64,000 bases of DNA from Ruthenibacterium lactatiformans (GTDB lineage Bacteria; Bacillota; Clostridia; Oscillospirales; Ruminococcaceae): contig NZ_JXXK01000002.1 of the NCBI RefSeq assembly GCF_000949455.1, forward strand, positions 62,001 through 126,000, given 5' to 3'. The notes under the pieces are model-generated. The model had not been told where the DNA came from. It searched no databases and saw nothing but the letters and a program-made list of their open reading frames with translations. Within the stretch, counting starts at the first letter, position 1. Each line of letters starts with the position of its first letter. Below are positions 16,760 to 26,094 of the stretch, piece by piece. The translations under genes were made by a program, and so were the position numbers.

Positions 16760-16966
16760 ATGAACGGCATCGAGGATCGTGTCACTTCCCTGCTCACCTG
16801 GGGCCTGCCCCTGGGCGCGCTGGCCTTCTGCGCCAGCCTTGTGCTGGCATGGTTCGGTGCGCCGGATGGATTCTGGCGCGGCTTTTGGGAGGGAGCGGCA
16901 GCTGTGCTCGTGGTTGCGGGGCTTGCCGCGCGGCTGTGGCGCAGCTTCCGCACGCGGGGAAAATAA
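16760..16966 (+). CDS. Small two-helix membrane protein
   Basis: A 68-residue protein with two hydrophobic helices (about 15-33 and 42-58) and a basic tail, 14 bases after the preceding gene with GAAAGGGG upstream. It is the last member of the XRE operon before a strong terminator. No family recognised. Confidence 0.65.
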   Translation: MNGIEDRVTSLLTWGLPLGALAFCASLVLAWFGAPDGFWRGFWEGAAAVLVVAGLAARLWRSFRTRGK

Positions 16967-16972
16967 CACCAG

Positions 16973-17016
16973 CAAAACAGGCGGCCCGGAGCATTTTCCG
17001 GGCCGCCTGTTTTTTC
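16973..17016. terminator. Bidirectional terminator
   Basis: AAAACAGGCGGCCCGGA and TCCGGGCCGCCTGTTTTTT form a long stem with a short loop and runs of T on both strands, between the XRE operon and the ABC exporter genes. Confidence 0.93.
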
Positions 17017-17036
17017 GTTTCATCCTCTGCCGTCCG

Positions 17037-18773
17037 TTATTCCACGGCGAACTGGCTGTTGTACAGGTTTGCGTAAAAGCCCTGCTTCGCCAGCAGCTCG
17101 GCATGCGTTCCCTGTTCGATGATATGCCCGGCATTCATCACAAGGATACGGTCCGCAGACTGGATCGTGGACAGCCGGTGCGCCACCACAAAGCTGGTGC
17201 GTCCCTGCATCAGCTTTTCAAACGCCTGCTGCACCAGCATTTCGGTGCGGGTGTCGATGCTGGATGTTGCTTCGTCCAGTATGAGCATCTGCGGCTGGCA
17301 CAGCATGATACGCGCGATGCACAAAAGCTGCTTCTGCCCCGCCGAAAGGTTTCCGCCGCCCGGTGCAATGACGGTATCATATCCCTGCGGCAGACGCTTG
17401 ATAAAGCCGTGGGCATAAGCGGCTTTCGCCGCGGCCTTTACCTCCTCGTCCGTGGCGTCCGGCTTGCCGTAGGCGATATTCTCGCGCACGGTAGCGCATT
17501 TGAGCCAGGTCTCCTGCAGCACCATGCCGTACATGCCCCGCAGCGCACTGCGCCGCAGTTTGGCAATGCTGTTCCCGTCCACGGCGATCTCACCCCGGTC
17601 CACCTCGTAAAAGCGCATGAGCAGGTTGATGAGCGTCGTCTTGCCGCATCCCGTCGGCCCCACGATGGCGATGCGCTGGCCCGGCATCACATCCAAGTTG
17701 AAATCCTCAATGAGCGGCACCGCCGGAACATAGGCAAAGTCCACATGGCTGGCCGTCACACGGCCCCCGCAGGCCGTGGGGGCAAGGGCGTCCGGCGCAT
17801 CCGGGCGTTCGGTCGGCTCGTCGATAACGGCGAACAGGCGCTCGGCGCTGGCCACAGCCGTCTGAAGCTGCGTCAGCACGCCCGTCACCTCGTTGAAGGG
17901 CTTGGTGTACTGGTTCGCATACGTCAAAAAGCAGCTCAGCTGGCCCACCGTAATGGAACCTCCAATGGCCGAGATCGCGCCGATAACACCTACCGCCGCG
18001 TAGACGATGGCATTGACAAAGCGCGTGCCCGGATTCGTCACAGAAGAATAAAACACGCTTTTCAGGCCCGTGTCGTACAGCTCATCGCTGATGGCGTCGA
18101 ACTGTGCGAAACAGCGGTCCTCGTAGCCAAAGGCCTTTACGACGCTCTGCCCGGCAACCATCTCGTTGACAAAACCCGACAGACGGCCCTGCGCAGCGCT
18201 CTGCGCCTTGAAAAAGCCTGTTGTGCGCCTGGCAACGAAGCCCGCAAAAGCAATGGACACCGGCGTCACCAAAACCACGACCAGCGCGATGACAGGATTC
18301 AGCACAGCCATCACCACAAGCGTGCCCAGAATGGTAGCCACTCCCGGCAAAAGCTGTGTCAGGCCCTGCAGAAGCCCCTCGGCTACAAGATCCGCATCGT
18401 TGACCATTCGGCTGATGATGTCGCCGTGCGTGTGGCCGTCGATGTACTTCAGCGGCGTGCGGTTCAGCACGCGGAATGCTTCGCCGCGCATATCATTGGA
18501 CGCCCTGCTGGAAATCTTGCGGGTGCAGACATTCATTACCCACTGGCTGGCTGCGGCCAGCAGCACCGAAATTCCCAGCAGCGCCAGATAGTACAGTACG
18601 CCGCGCAGGTCCACCTGCCCCGGGCCGAGGATGTTGTCGATGGCGCGCCCTGTGAACACCGGCCCAAGCAGGGTAAAAAGCACATACAGCAGCGCGCTGG
18701 CGCAAGATGCCGCAAACGCCGCGCGGTAGGGCCGCACGTAGGTGAGGATGCGTTTAACGGTTCTCCGTTTCAT
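17037..18773 (-). CDS. Heterodimeric ABC exporter subunit (catalytic site)
   Basis: A 578-residue half-transporter: six-helix ABC exporter membrane domain (about 1-310) and an ATPase domain with Walker A GPTGCGKTT, signature LSAGQ, Walker B LILDEATSS (catalytic Glu present) and switch His in VVAHRLST. Its ATG overlaps the stop of the upstream half-transporter (ATGA), so the two are translationally coupled. Substrate unknown; the family includes multidrug and lipid exporters. Confidence 0.93.
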   Translation of the reverse strand: MKRRTVKRILTYVRPYRAAFAASCASALLYVLFTLLGPVFTGRAIDNILGPGQVDLRGVLYYLALLGISVLLAAASQWVMNVCTRKISSRASNDMRGEAFRVLNRTPLKYIDGHTHGDIISRMVNDADLVAEGLLQGLTQLLPGVATILGTLVVMAVLNPVIALVVVLVTPVSIAFAGFVARRTTGFFKAQSAAQGRLSGFVNEMVAGQSVVKAFGYEDRCFAQFDAISDELYDTGLKSVFYSSVTNPGTRFVNAIVYAAVGVIGAISAIGGSITVGQLSCFLTYANQYTKPFNEVTGVLTQLQTAVASAERLFAVIDEPTERPDAPDALAPTACGGRVTASHVDFAYVPAVPLIEDFNLDVMPGQRIAIVGPTGCGKTTLINLLMRFYEVDRGEIAVDGNSIAKLRRSALRGMYGMVLQETWLKCATVRENIAYGKPDATDEEVKAAAKAAYAHGFIKRLPQGYDTVIAPGGGNLSAGQKQLLCIARIMLCQPQMLILDEATSSIDTRTEMLVQQAFEKLMQGRTSFVVAHRLSTIQSADRILVMNAGHIIEQGTHAELLAKQGFYANLYNSQFAVE

Positions 18774-20503
18774 GCGCCCACCTCCTCTGTTACAATGCCC
18801 TGCGAACGGCAAATTTCTCGGTAAACCCCGCAGCTTTCCAAAAGCGCCTCATGGGTGCCGAAACCGCACTGCCGCCCGTCGTCCAGCACAAGGATGCGGT
18901 CCGCGTTTTTGATGGTGGACGCCCGCTGAGAGATCATCACGACCGTCATATTTTCCGTCTGCGCCCGCAGCGCGCGGCGCAGCGCCGCATCGGTGGCGTA
19001 GTCCAGAGCCGAGGCGGAATCATCCAAAACCAGGATATCCGGCTGCTTCGCCAGTGCCCGCGCGATGGTCAGGCGCTGCTTCTGGCCGCCGGAGAGGTTT
19101 TTGCCGCCTTCCTCTACGGGAGTATCCAGGCCGTCGGGCTTGCCGCGTACAAAATCGGAGCCCTGGGCCACCTCCAGAGCCTTCCACAGCGCGCTGTCCG
19201 GCGCGTTTTCCGCGCCCAGCTGCAAATTGCTGCGCACCGTGCCGCTGAACAGCTGCGCCGCCTGCGGCACAAGACCGATCTTGGCGTGCAGCCGCCGGGA
19301 GGTATATTCCCGCACATCCGTGCCGTCCACGCGCACCGCGCCGCCCGTCACGTCGTAGTCCCGCGTCAGCAGACGCACCAAAGTTGTTTTGCCGCAGCCC
19401 GTGCCGCCGATGATTCCCAGCGTCTGGCCCGGCTGTATGGAAAAGCTGACGCCCTCCACGGCGTCCTCGCCCGCGTCCGGATAAGCGAAACGCACGCTTT
19501 CAAACTCAATGCGCGGCGCACCGGGCTTCTCCGCGGCGCTTTGGCGCGGCTCCGGCATAGAGCTTTCCTGTGCCAGCACTTCGCTTACGCGCTTCGCGCT
19601 GGCCAGCGCCTTCGTGAGGATAACGATGATGTTCGCCAGAACGATGAGCGCCAGCAGCGTCTGCGTCATATAGTTCACCATGGCGATGATCTGGCCCTGC
19701 TCGATGCCTCCGTCCTGCGCAAACAGGCCCCCGAACCAGACGATGGCCACAATGGCAAGGTTTGCGATAACCGAAGTGATGGGGTTGAGCGCCGCCGAGA
19801 GCTTGCCCACGCGGATGGTAATGTCCGACAGCGTGTCTCCCGCCTGCTGGAACTGTTCAATCTCGCTGTCCTGCTTTGAAAAGGCACGAATGACCCGCGC
19901 TCCCTCCAGGTTTTCACCCGCAAGGCGGGAGATAACGTCCTGCTGGCGCTGGATACGGGTGTATTCAGGCAGGCTGCGGCTCATAACGCGGTACAGCACG
20001 AACACGATGAGCGGTGTAGAAAGCAGAAACACCAGCGCGATCTTCCAGTTGATGGTAAAGGCCATCACAATGGAGCCGACGGTAAGGAACGGCGCGCGGA
20101 TGGCCAGGCGGATAAACATGTTCACACCCGTCTGCACCTGATTCACGTCGCTGGTGAGGCGCGTAATGAGCGAGTTCGTGCCCACAGAGCCATACTCGGC
20201 CTGGGACAGGCTGAACACATGGCGGAACAGGTCTTTGCGCAGGCTGCGGCCGAAGCCCTGTGCGCACACAGCCGCAAAATACTGGCACGTCAGCGCGCAG
20301 GCAAGGCCCACCGCACCCAGCCCAAGCATAAACAGGCCGTGCGTAACGACGTATTTCACGTTACCGTTTTTAATGCCCACGTCGATGATATTTGCCATCA
20401 GCAGCGGCACAAACAGTTCCAGAACGGCCTCCGTCAGCTTGAACAAAGGCCCCAGAACGAGCTGCCTGCGGTAACCGTCAAAATAGCGGAACAGTGCTTT
20501 CAA
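18770..20503 (-). CDS. Heterodimeric ABC exporter subunit (degenerate site)
   Basis: A 577-residue partner subunit with membrane domain plus ATPase: Walker A GGTGCGKTT, signature LSGGQ, but Walker B reads LVLDDSASA (Asp in place of the catalytic Glu) and the switch residue is Gln (MISQRAST) rather than His. This is the pattern of the non-hydrolytic subunit in heterodimeric exporters such as TM287/288. Translation starts at TTG (20503), 8 bases after AAAAGGGA; the nearby ATG reads straight into a stop. Confidence 0.92.
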   Translation of the reverse strand: MKALFRYFDGYRRQLVLGPLFKLTEAVLELFVPLLMANIIDVGIKNGNVKYVVTHGLFMLGLGAVGLACALTCQYFAAVCAQGFGRSLRKDLFRHVFSLSQAEYGSVGTNSLITRLTSDVNQVQTGVNMFIRLAIRAPFLTVGSIVMAFTINWKIALVFLLSTPLIVFVLYRVMSRSLPEYTRIQRQQDVISRLAGENLEGARVIRAFSKQDSEIEQFQQAGDTLSDITIRVGKLSAALNPITSVIANLAIVAIVWFGGLFAQDGGIEQGQIIAMVNYMTQTLLALIVLANIIVILTKALASAKRVSEVLAQESSMPEPRQSAAEKPGAPRIEFESVRFAYPDAGEDAVEGVSFSIQPGQTLGIIGGTGCGKTTLVRLLTRDYDVTGGAVRVDGTDVREYTSRRLHAKIGLVPQAAQLFSGTVRSNLQLGAENAPDSALWKALEVAQGSDFVRGKPDGLDTPVEEGGKNLSGGQKQRLTIARALAKQPDILVLDDSASALDYATDAALRRALRAQTENMTVVMISQRASTIKNADRILVLDDGRQCGFGTHEALLESCGVYREICRSQGIVTEEVGA

Positions 20504-20546
20504 ACTTTCACATCCCTTTTCTCAGAAGCGGTTTTCATTCATAGTT

Positions 20547-20574
20547 ATTTTATCACAGCATTGCCCATTTTCAA
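20547..20574 (-). promoter_or_regulatory. Promoter of the ABC exporter pair
   Basis: On the minus strand, TTGAAA (20569-20574) and TAAAAT (20547-20552) are 16 bases apart, about 45 bases before the TTG start. Confidence 0.5.
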
Positions 20575-20697
20575 GAAATGGATATTCTTTTTTCCAAAAT
20601 TGAGGAATCAGGCCCTTCTGCCGCGTTACAAGAACGACGTATTTTTCAGGCATACCGCAATGCACGGCGCCCCGCAGGGCGGGAAGGAGAGCGACAG

Positions 20698-21375
20698 ATG
20701 TATAAAATACTGCTTGTGGAGGACGACCCCACCATTACCGAGGTGCTGGAGCGCCAGCTTGCAAAATGGGGCTATGAAGCATCTCATGTAACAGATTTCC
20801 AACACGTTCTGGAAACGTTTGTTCAGCAAGCGCCCCACCTTGTTCTGCTGGACATTTCGCTTCCCTTTTACGACGGCTATCACTGGTGCGGCGAGATCCG
20901 CAAAATCAGCAAAACGCCCGTGCTGTTCATCTCCTCCGCCAGCGACAACATGAACCTTGTGATGGCGCTGAACATGGGCGGAGACGATTTCCTGGCCAAG
21001 CCCTTTGACCTGAACGTGGCCATTGCCAAAATCGAGGCGCTTCTGCGCCGCACATACGATTTCGGCGCCGGTGTAAATGCACTGGCCTGCCGCGGTGCGG
21101 TGCTGGATCTAAAAGACGCCTCGCTGCACTACAACAGCCAAAAGCTGGAGCTGACGAAAAACGAGTTCCGCATTTTGCAGCTTCTGTTCGAGCGCCGGGG
21201 CCGCACGGTTCCCAGGGAGGACATCATGCAGGCCCTGTGGGAAAGCGACAGCTTCATCGACGACAATACCCTCACGGTTAACGTGGCGCGCCTGCGTGCC
21301 CATCTGGCGGAAATCGGCCTGGAGGGACTCATCCGCACACAGAAGGGCCTGGGTTACCTGGTGGATGAGACATGA
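20698..21375 (+). CDS. OmpR-family response regulator (BceR-like)
   Basis: A 225-residue regulator: receiver domain (acidic VEDD, phospho-Asp in LVLLDISLP, K in LAKPFD) and a C-terminal winged helix (LTKNEFRILQLLF, VNVARLRAHL). GGAAGGAGA precedes the ATG; the longer in-frame start at 20578 is unlikely. The gene overlaps the next kinase by 4 bases. Neighbouring genes identify it as a BceR-type regulator of a peptide-antibiotic response. Confidence 0.93.
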   Translation: MYKILLVEDDPTITEVLERQLAKWGYEASHVTDFQHVLETFVQQAPHLVLLDISLPFYDGYHWCGEIRKISKTPVLFISSASDNMNLVMALNMGGDDFLAKPFDLNVAIAKIEALLRRTYDFGAGVNALACRGAVLDLKDASLHYNSQKLELTKNEFRILQLLFERRGRTVPREDIMQALWESDSFIDDNTLTVNVARLRAHLAEIGLEGLIRTQKGLGYLVDET

Positions 21376-22394
21376 TGGGCGCACGGGAGCTTCTGCCTGT
21401 ATTTTTCAGCTACTGCCGCCGTATGCTCCGGGCGTTCCTGCTGGTGGCGCTGGGCGGCGCCACGCTGTTCGTGGTGACCATTCTGTACCGCGCGCCGCTG
21501 GAGCTGCCCCTATACACATGCTGCCTTGTAGGCGCTGTGGGAGCCGTGTTCTTTTTTTCCGGCTTTGCCCGGTATTACCGCCGGCATGCCGCGCTGCGCA
21601 TGCTGCGTGCCCAGTGCGCCACCAAGCTGGCAGCGCTGCCTGCACCCCGGGATATTTTGGAGAAAGACTATGGCGATATCATTGCCGCTCTGGAGCGCAA
21701 CCGTCTTTCTGCCGCGGCAGACGCCGCCCACCGCGAAGCCGATGCGACGGAATATTATACGCTTTGGTCCCACCAGATCAAAACCCCGCTGGCGGCCATG
21801 CGCCTTCTGCTGCAGGAAAGCCCGGATATCCCTGGCCGCAGCGCCTTTGCCCAGGAGCTGTTCAAGGCCGAACAGTATGTGGACATGGTGCTGGGCTATC
21901 TGCGCATCGGTTCTATCCATGCAGATCTCTCGCCGCAGGAGGTCCCTTTGGAGGCCCTTGTGCGGGAGAGCGTGAAAAAGGTGTCCACTCTGTTCATCCA
22001 TCAGAAAAGCACAACGCTGCAGATCAGCTCCCTGCCGGGCACGGTCCTCACGGATAAAAAATGGTTCTCCTTTGTGCTGGAACAGATCCTTACCAACGCG
22101 GCCAAGTACACGCCGCGCGGCACGGTGCGTGTGTATCTGGCCAAGGACTCGCCCGATACGCTGGTCGTCGAGGACACGGGCCTTGGCATCCGCGCAGAGG
22201 ACCTGCCCCGTATTTTTGAGCGCGGCTTTACCGGCTACAACGGGCGCGGCGGCCAGCGCAGTACAGGGCTGGGCCTGTATCTGTGCCATGAGGTGCTGCA
22301 AAAGCTGGGGCACACGATCTCCATCCGCTCCGAGCCGGGAAAAGGGACGGCGGTGTGCATCTGCTTTGCCCGCGGCACGCTGGTGGTGGAATAA
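21372..22394 (+). CDS. Sensor histidine kinase (BceS-like, intramembrane-sensing)
   Basis: A 340-residue kinase with two close membrane helices (about 18-37 and 42-62) and almost no extracellular loop, as in intramembrane-sensing BceS kinases. The phospho-acceptor block is YYTLWSHQIKTPLAAMRLLL; the ATPase has N (LTNAAKYTP), G1 (DTGLGI) and G2 (STGLGLYL). BceS-type kinases respond to flux through their BceAB transporter, encoded 214 bases downstream. Confidence 0.92.
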   Translation: MMGARELLPVFFSYCRRMLRAFLLVALGGATLFVVTILYRAPLELPLYTCCLVGAVGAVFFFSGFARYYRRHAALRMLRAQCATKLAALPAPRDILEKDYGDIIAALERNRLSAAADAAHREADATEYYTLWSHQIKTPLAAMRLLLQESPDIPGRSAFAQELFKAEQYVDMVLGYLRIGSIHADLSPQEVPLEALVRESVKKVSTLFIHQKSTTLQISSLPGTVLTDKKWFSFVLEQILTNAAKYTPRGTVRVYLAKDSPDTLVVEDTGLGIRAEDLPRIFERGFTGYNGRGGQRSTGLGLYLCHEVLQKLGHTISIRSEPGKGTAVCICFARGTLVVE

Positions 22395-22460
22395 TCGCTT
22401 CGGCGCACGGCAGGCGTTCAGCGTCTGGCGCGCGCTGTTTTTGTCTGCTGCCGCAGGTGC

Positions 22461-22487
22461 GTTCCTTACGGTTTTGTAAGCCGGAAC
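22461..22487. promoter_or_regulatory. Candidate BceR-type operator upstream of the bceAB-like genes
   Basis: A nested inverted repeat GTTCC-TTAC-GGTTTT-GTAA-GCC-GGAAC (27 bases) with the T-TAC-n6-GTAA symmetry of sites described upstream of bceA operons. A TATAAT lies about 50 bases further on (near 22535). It could also act as a weak terminator of the kinase gene. Confidence 0.45.
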
Positions 22488-22608
22488 GCGCCAATCGTAA
22501 GCGTATGTTATGGCAGGCGTGGCGGACAGGATACTATAATGAAAGCACACCGGAGATCCGGAACGGCGCGGGCGGACAGCCGGCGCTATTTTTTGAGGAG
22601 GCTGCTTT

Positions 22609-23376
22609 ATGCCATTGCTTGAAGTTGAACACTTACAAAAGGTATATACCGCGCGCTTCGGCGCAGTACAGGTAGAGGCCCTGCGGGACGTAAATTTCAC
22701 CGTAGAGGAGGGCGAATACGTCGCCATCATGGGCGAGAGCGGCAGCGGAAAAACCACTCTGCTGAACATCCTTGCCGCGCTGGACAAGCCCACCAGCGGC
22801 GCGGTGCGTCTTTCGGGCGGGGATATCACCAAAATCAAGGACAGCAAAATGTCCCAGTTCCGGCGTGAGCATCTGGGCTTCGTGTTCCAGGATTTCAACC
22901 TGCTGGATACGTTCAGCCTGCGGGACAATATCTTTCTTCCGCTTGTGCTCTCGCACAAGGGCCACGCTGAAATGGCCGCCCGCCTTGCGCCCATCGCGCG
23001 GCAGCTCGGCATTGAAGCTCTGCTGGACAAGTACCCTTACGAAGTCTCCGGCGGGCAGAAACAGCGCGCAGCCGTGGCCCGCGCGCTTATCACAAAGCCG
23101 GAGATTGTGCTGGCGGACGAGCCTACAGGCGCGCTGGATTCCAAGGCGACCACAAAGCTGCTGCGCATGTTCGGCGAGATCAACCGCGGCGGCCAGACCA
23201 TATTGATGGTGACGCACTCCACGCGGGCGGCCAGCCATGCGGGCCGTGTGCTGTTCATCAAGGACGGCGTGGTGTTCCATCAGCTTTACCGCGGCAATAT
23301 GACAAGCGACGAGATGTTCGCCAAGATCGGCGATACGCTCACCATGCTGACGACGGGAGGGGCGGACCGTGGCTAA
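22609..23376 (+). CDS. ABC transporter ATP-binding protein (BceA-like)
   Basis: A 255-residue ATPase: Walker A GESGSGKTT, Q-loop FVFQDFNLLD, signature VSGGQKQRAA, Walker B VLADEPTGALD, H-loop VTHS. The Q-loop text and size are typical of LolD/BceA. It ends 8 bases inside the permease gene. Together they are expected to remove or sense cell-wall-active peptides. Confidence 0.93.
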   Translation: MPLLEVEHLQKVYTARFGAVQVEALRDVNFTVEEGEYVAIMGESGSGKTTLLNILAALDKPTSGAVRLSGGDITKIKDSKMSQFRREHLGFVFQDFNLLDTFSLRDNIFLPLVLSHKGHAEMAARLAPIARQLGIEALLDKYPYEVSGGQKQRAAVARALITKPEIVLADEPTGALDSKATTKLLRMFGEINRGGQTILMVTHSTRAASHAGRVLFIKDGVVFHQLYRGNMTSDEMFAKIGDTLTMLTTGGADRG

Positions 23377-25318
23377 CGCGCTTTACCCCAAACTGGCGCT
23401 GACGAACCTTGGCAAAAACAAAAGCACCTACTTTCCCTATATGCTCACCAGTATCGTATGCATCATGACGTACTATATCATGCAGTCCATCGCCATGAAC
23501 GAGGGGCTGATGGAGGTGCCCGGCGCCGCCATCGCCATGACCATCTTTTTTCTGGGCACGGGCATTATTGCTGTTTTCTGCATTGCGCTGATGTTCTACA
23601 CCAACAGCTTTCTCATCAAGCGGCGCAAAAAGGAACTCGGCCTTTACTGTGTACTGGGCATGGAAAAGCGGCACGTTGCGCTGGTTTTGTTTTTTGAAAC
23701 ACTGTTCACCGCAATTGCGTGTCTGGCGCTGGGGCTTCTGTTCGGCGTATTATTCTCAAAGCTGCTGTTCATGGCGCTGCTGTATCTGCTGGATTTCGCA
23801 ACGCCGCTGGCGTTCTCCGTCTCGGTGCCGTCGCTCGTCACCACTGTGGTGCTGTTCGCGTGCATCTACGGCGCGACACTGCTGTACAACATGGTGCACA
23901 TCCGCCTTGCCAACCCGGTGGAGCTGCTCCACGGCGGGCAGAAAGGCGAAAAAGAGCCAAAAACCTCCTGGCTTCTCACTTTTGTAGGCCTGGCCGCGCT
24001 GGCAGGCGGCTATTTTATCGCCGTATATTTCAAAAGCCCGCTGAATGCGCTTTTGCTGTTTTTTGTCGCTGTATTCCTCGTCATTCTGGGTACGTTCTGC
24101 CTGTTCACCGCCGGCAGCATTGCTCTGCTGAAAGCCCTGCGGCGCCGCAGGAATTTCTATTACAGGCCCAACAACTTCATTGCCGTCTCTGGCATGATGT
24201 ACCGCATGAAGCAGAACGCCGCCGGCCTTGCGGCCATCTGCATCCTTTCTACGATGGTGCTCGTCACGATCTCTACTACCGTAAGCCTGTACATGGGGCG
24301 CAATGACATGGTGACAAGCATGTACCCCAGAGAAATTTGCAGCAATTCTACCGCAGCGGAAAATGCGCCGGCGGTTCAGGATGCTTTTGCACAAAGCACC
24401 CGGGCGCTGGGCCTGGAAATCAAAAATCCCATCGCCGGCCGCAGCCGTAGCCTTAATGTGATTTCTGTCGACGGTTCCTACGAAGACGCGCCTGCTTCGG
24501 TGAGTTCCGGAGAGGTTGTTGCGGTCTCACTTGTCCCTCTTTTAGACTATAATTCTACTTTCGGCACAAACTTCCAGCTCGCTTCCGGCGAAGCCCTTGC
24601 CTATCCCACGGGAAACTTTGTGCTTTCGGATACTGTTACTCTCGGCGGGCAGGCTGTTCATATCGCACAGCGGCTGGACGAGAGCCCTTATATCGGCTCC
24701 GGCAACTACACCGCCATAACCGGCCTTATCCTCGTTGTTCCGGATGAAGAAGCCACTTCCCTGTACCGTGCCATGGGCGGAACGCAGGAACAGTTCGCTT
24801 ACAGCGCCGCCTTCGACGTGGACGCCACGCCGGAGCAGATCGCCGCATTGCAGGAGGATCTATGGACGCGGCTTAACGGTATCTGCGGCATTTATGCCCG
24901 CTCCGAGCTATATACCGAGTGGAACGCCATGTACGGCAGCTTCCTGTTCCTTGGCATCTTCCTGGGGTGCCTGTTCCTGATGGCCACGGTGCTGATCATC
25001 TACTACAAACAAATCAGCGAGGGCTATGAGGATCACGACCGGTTCCGCATTATGCAGCAGGTGGGCATGAGCCGGAAAGAGGTCAAACGCGCCATCAACA
25101 AACAGATATTGCTGGTGTTTTTCCTGCCGCTGCTCATGGCTGCGCTGCATATGGTGTTCGCCTTTGAGATCATCTGCAACATGCTTCTTGTGTTCGGAAT
25201 GGTGAACCGGCTTTTGTTCTTCGGCTGCACGGCCGTCACATTTCTCATTTTCGCCGCCGCGTATGTGGTGGTATACCGCATTACCGCGCGTACCTATTAC
25301 CGCCTTGTGGAGGCGTGA
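23369..25318 (+). CDS. FtsX-like permease (BceB-like)
   Basis: A 649-residue permease with ten predicted helices and a large extracellular domain (about residues 310-515) between helices 7 and 8, the BceB hallmark. FtsX motifs occur in the N-terminal half (ELGLYCVLGMEKRH) and C-terminal half (RIMQQVGMSRKEVKR). Translation starts at GTG within the end of the ATPase gene. The extracellular stretch has visibly lower G+C and is the likely peptide-recognition part. Confidence 0.92.
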   Translation: MANALYPKLALTNLGKNKSTYFPYMLTSIVCIMTYYIMQSIAMNEGLMEVPGAAIAMTIFFLGTGIIAVFCIALMFYTNSFLIKRRKKELGLYCVLGMEKRHVALVLFFETLFTAIACLALGLLFGVLFSKLLFMALLYLLDFATPLAFSVSVPSLVTTVVLFACIYGATLLYNMVHIRLANPVELLHGGQKGEKEPKTSWLLTFVGLAALAGGYFIAVYFKSPLNALLLFFVAVFLVILGTFCLFTAGSIALLKALRRRRNFYYRPNNFIAVSGMMYRMKQNAAGLAAICILSTMVLVTISTTVSLYMGRNDMVTSMYPREICSNSTAAENAPAVQDAFAQSTRALGLEIKNPIAGRSRSLNVISVDGSYEDAPASVSSGEVVAVSLVPLLDYNSTFGTNFQLASGEALAYPTGNFVLSDTVTLGGQAVHIAQRLDESPYIGSGNYTAITGLILVVPDEEATSLYRAMGGTQEQFAYSAAFDVDATPEQIAALQEDLWTRLNGICGIYARSELYTEWNAMYGSFLFLGIFLGCLFLMATVLIIYYKQISEGYEDHDRFRIMQQVGMSRKEVKRAINKQILLVFFLPLLMAALHMVFAFEIICNMLLVFGMVNRLLFFGCTAVTFLIFAAAYVVVYRITARTYYRLVEA

Positions 25319-25360
25319 CGCCTCTTTGCTCCACTTCAAAACGAAAGGATGAAGCCCTCT

Positions 25361-25480
25361 ATGAAAACCTTTGGAAAATGCATCCTCGCCCTGCTGGGCG
25401 TTGCCGTCCTGCTGTTCTGCATCGGCAAAATGAAAGCGCCCGATGAAGCGCTCGCCTACCGGGAGCGCCGTCCGGATTAA
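25361..25480 (+). CDS. Small single-pass membrane peptide after the BceAB-like genes
   Basis: A 39-residue ORF: MKTFGKCILALLGVAVLLFC opens a single hydrophobic helix, followed by a charged tail ending RERRPD. CGAAAGGA lies about 12 bases upstream. Its position 42 bases after the permease and before the shared terminator suggests the same operon. Function unknown. Confidence 0.5.
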   Translation: MKTFGKCILALLGVAVLLFCIGKMKAPDEALAYRERRPD

Positions 25481-25497
25481 CGCCCGGAGAGGCAGCC

Positions 25498-25556
25498 ACA
25501 AAAAGCGCCCCGCACATCGGTCCGGTGTCCGTCCGGCCGTGCGCGGGGCGCTTTTG
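25498..25556. terminator. Bidirectional terminator
   Basis: AAAAAGCGCCCCGC pairs with GCGGGGCGCTTTTG; the loop region is itself GC-rich and can fold. It separates the Bce operon from convergent rlmH. Confidence 0.9.
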
Positions 25557-25558
25557 GG

Positions 25559-26044
25559 TCACTTGTGGTATTTTCCGCCGTGGTTGATGGAAAACGCGCG
25601 GTAAAGCTGCTCCAGCAGCATCACCCGCGCAAGCTGGCGCGGGAATGTCATTTTGCTCATGGAAAGCCGCAGAGACGCCGTCTGCTTTACGCTGTCCGCA
25701 AGCCCGTGGGACGAGCCGATCACGAACGCCACGTCCCCCGCGCCGCTGCCCGCGCGCTCGTCCAGATACGCGGCCAACTCCTCGCTGGTTTTTTGTTTTC
25801 CTTCGACGCACAGCGCCGCCAGGCCGCTGCCCTTGGGCACGGCAGCCAGAATGGCGCGCGCCTCTTTTTCCAGCGCCTTGCCGATGACGGCGGGTGAAGC
25901 GTTTTTTTCCGCAATGGGCTCCTCCGGCAACTCCACGATGTTCAGCCTGCAATAGGCCGAAAGACGCTTTGCATATTCGGCGGCGGCCTTTGCGTAATAA
26001 TCCGCGTTCAGCTTCCCCAGCGCGATGAGCGTAATGGTCTGCAC
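25559..26044 (-). CDS. rlmH: 23S rRNA (pseudouridine1915-N3)-methyltransferase RlmH
   Basis: A 161-residue SPOUT methyltransferase that methylates pseudouridine 1915 of 23S rRNA. The family blocks are intact: FVIGSSHGL (AdoMet loop), LSMSKMTFPRQLARVMLLEQ and the C-terminal AFSINHGGKYHK. Translation starts at GTG, preceded by AGGAGGG. It follows the WalJ-type hydrolase gene, as in many Firmicutes. Confidence 0.96.
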   Translation of the reverse strand: MQTITLIALGKLNADYYAKAAAEYAKRLSAYCRLNIVELPEEPIAEKNASPAVIGKALEKEARAILAAVPKGSGLAALCVEGKQKTSEELAAYLDERAGSGAGDVAFVIGSSHGLADSVKQTASLRLSMSKMTFPRQLARVMLLEQLYRAFSINHGGKYHK

Positions 26045-26094
26045 AATGCTTCCCTCCTGTTATCCGGCGGCCGCCGCACGGCGCGCTTAAACGC

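Noticed and set aside
16779..18824. 681-codon + strand ORF opposite the ABC exporter
   Set aside because: It is antisense to a clear ABC exporter gene; its His/Arg-rich composition is typical of a shadow frame in GC-rich DNA and no domain is seen.
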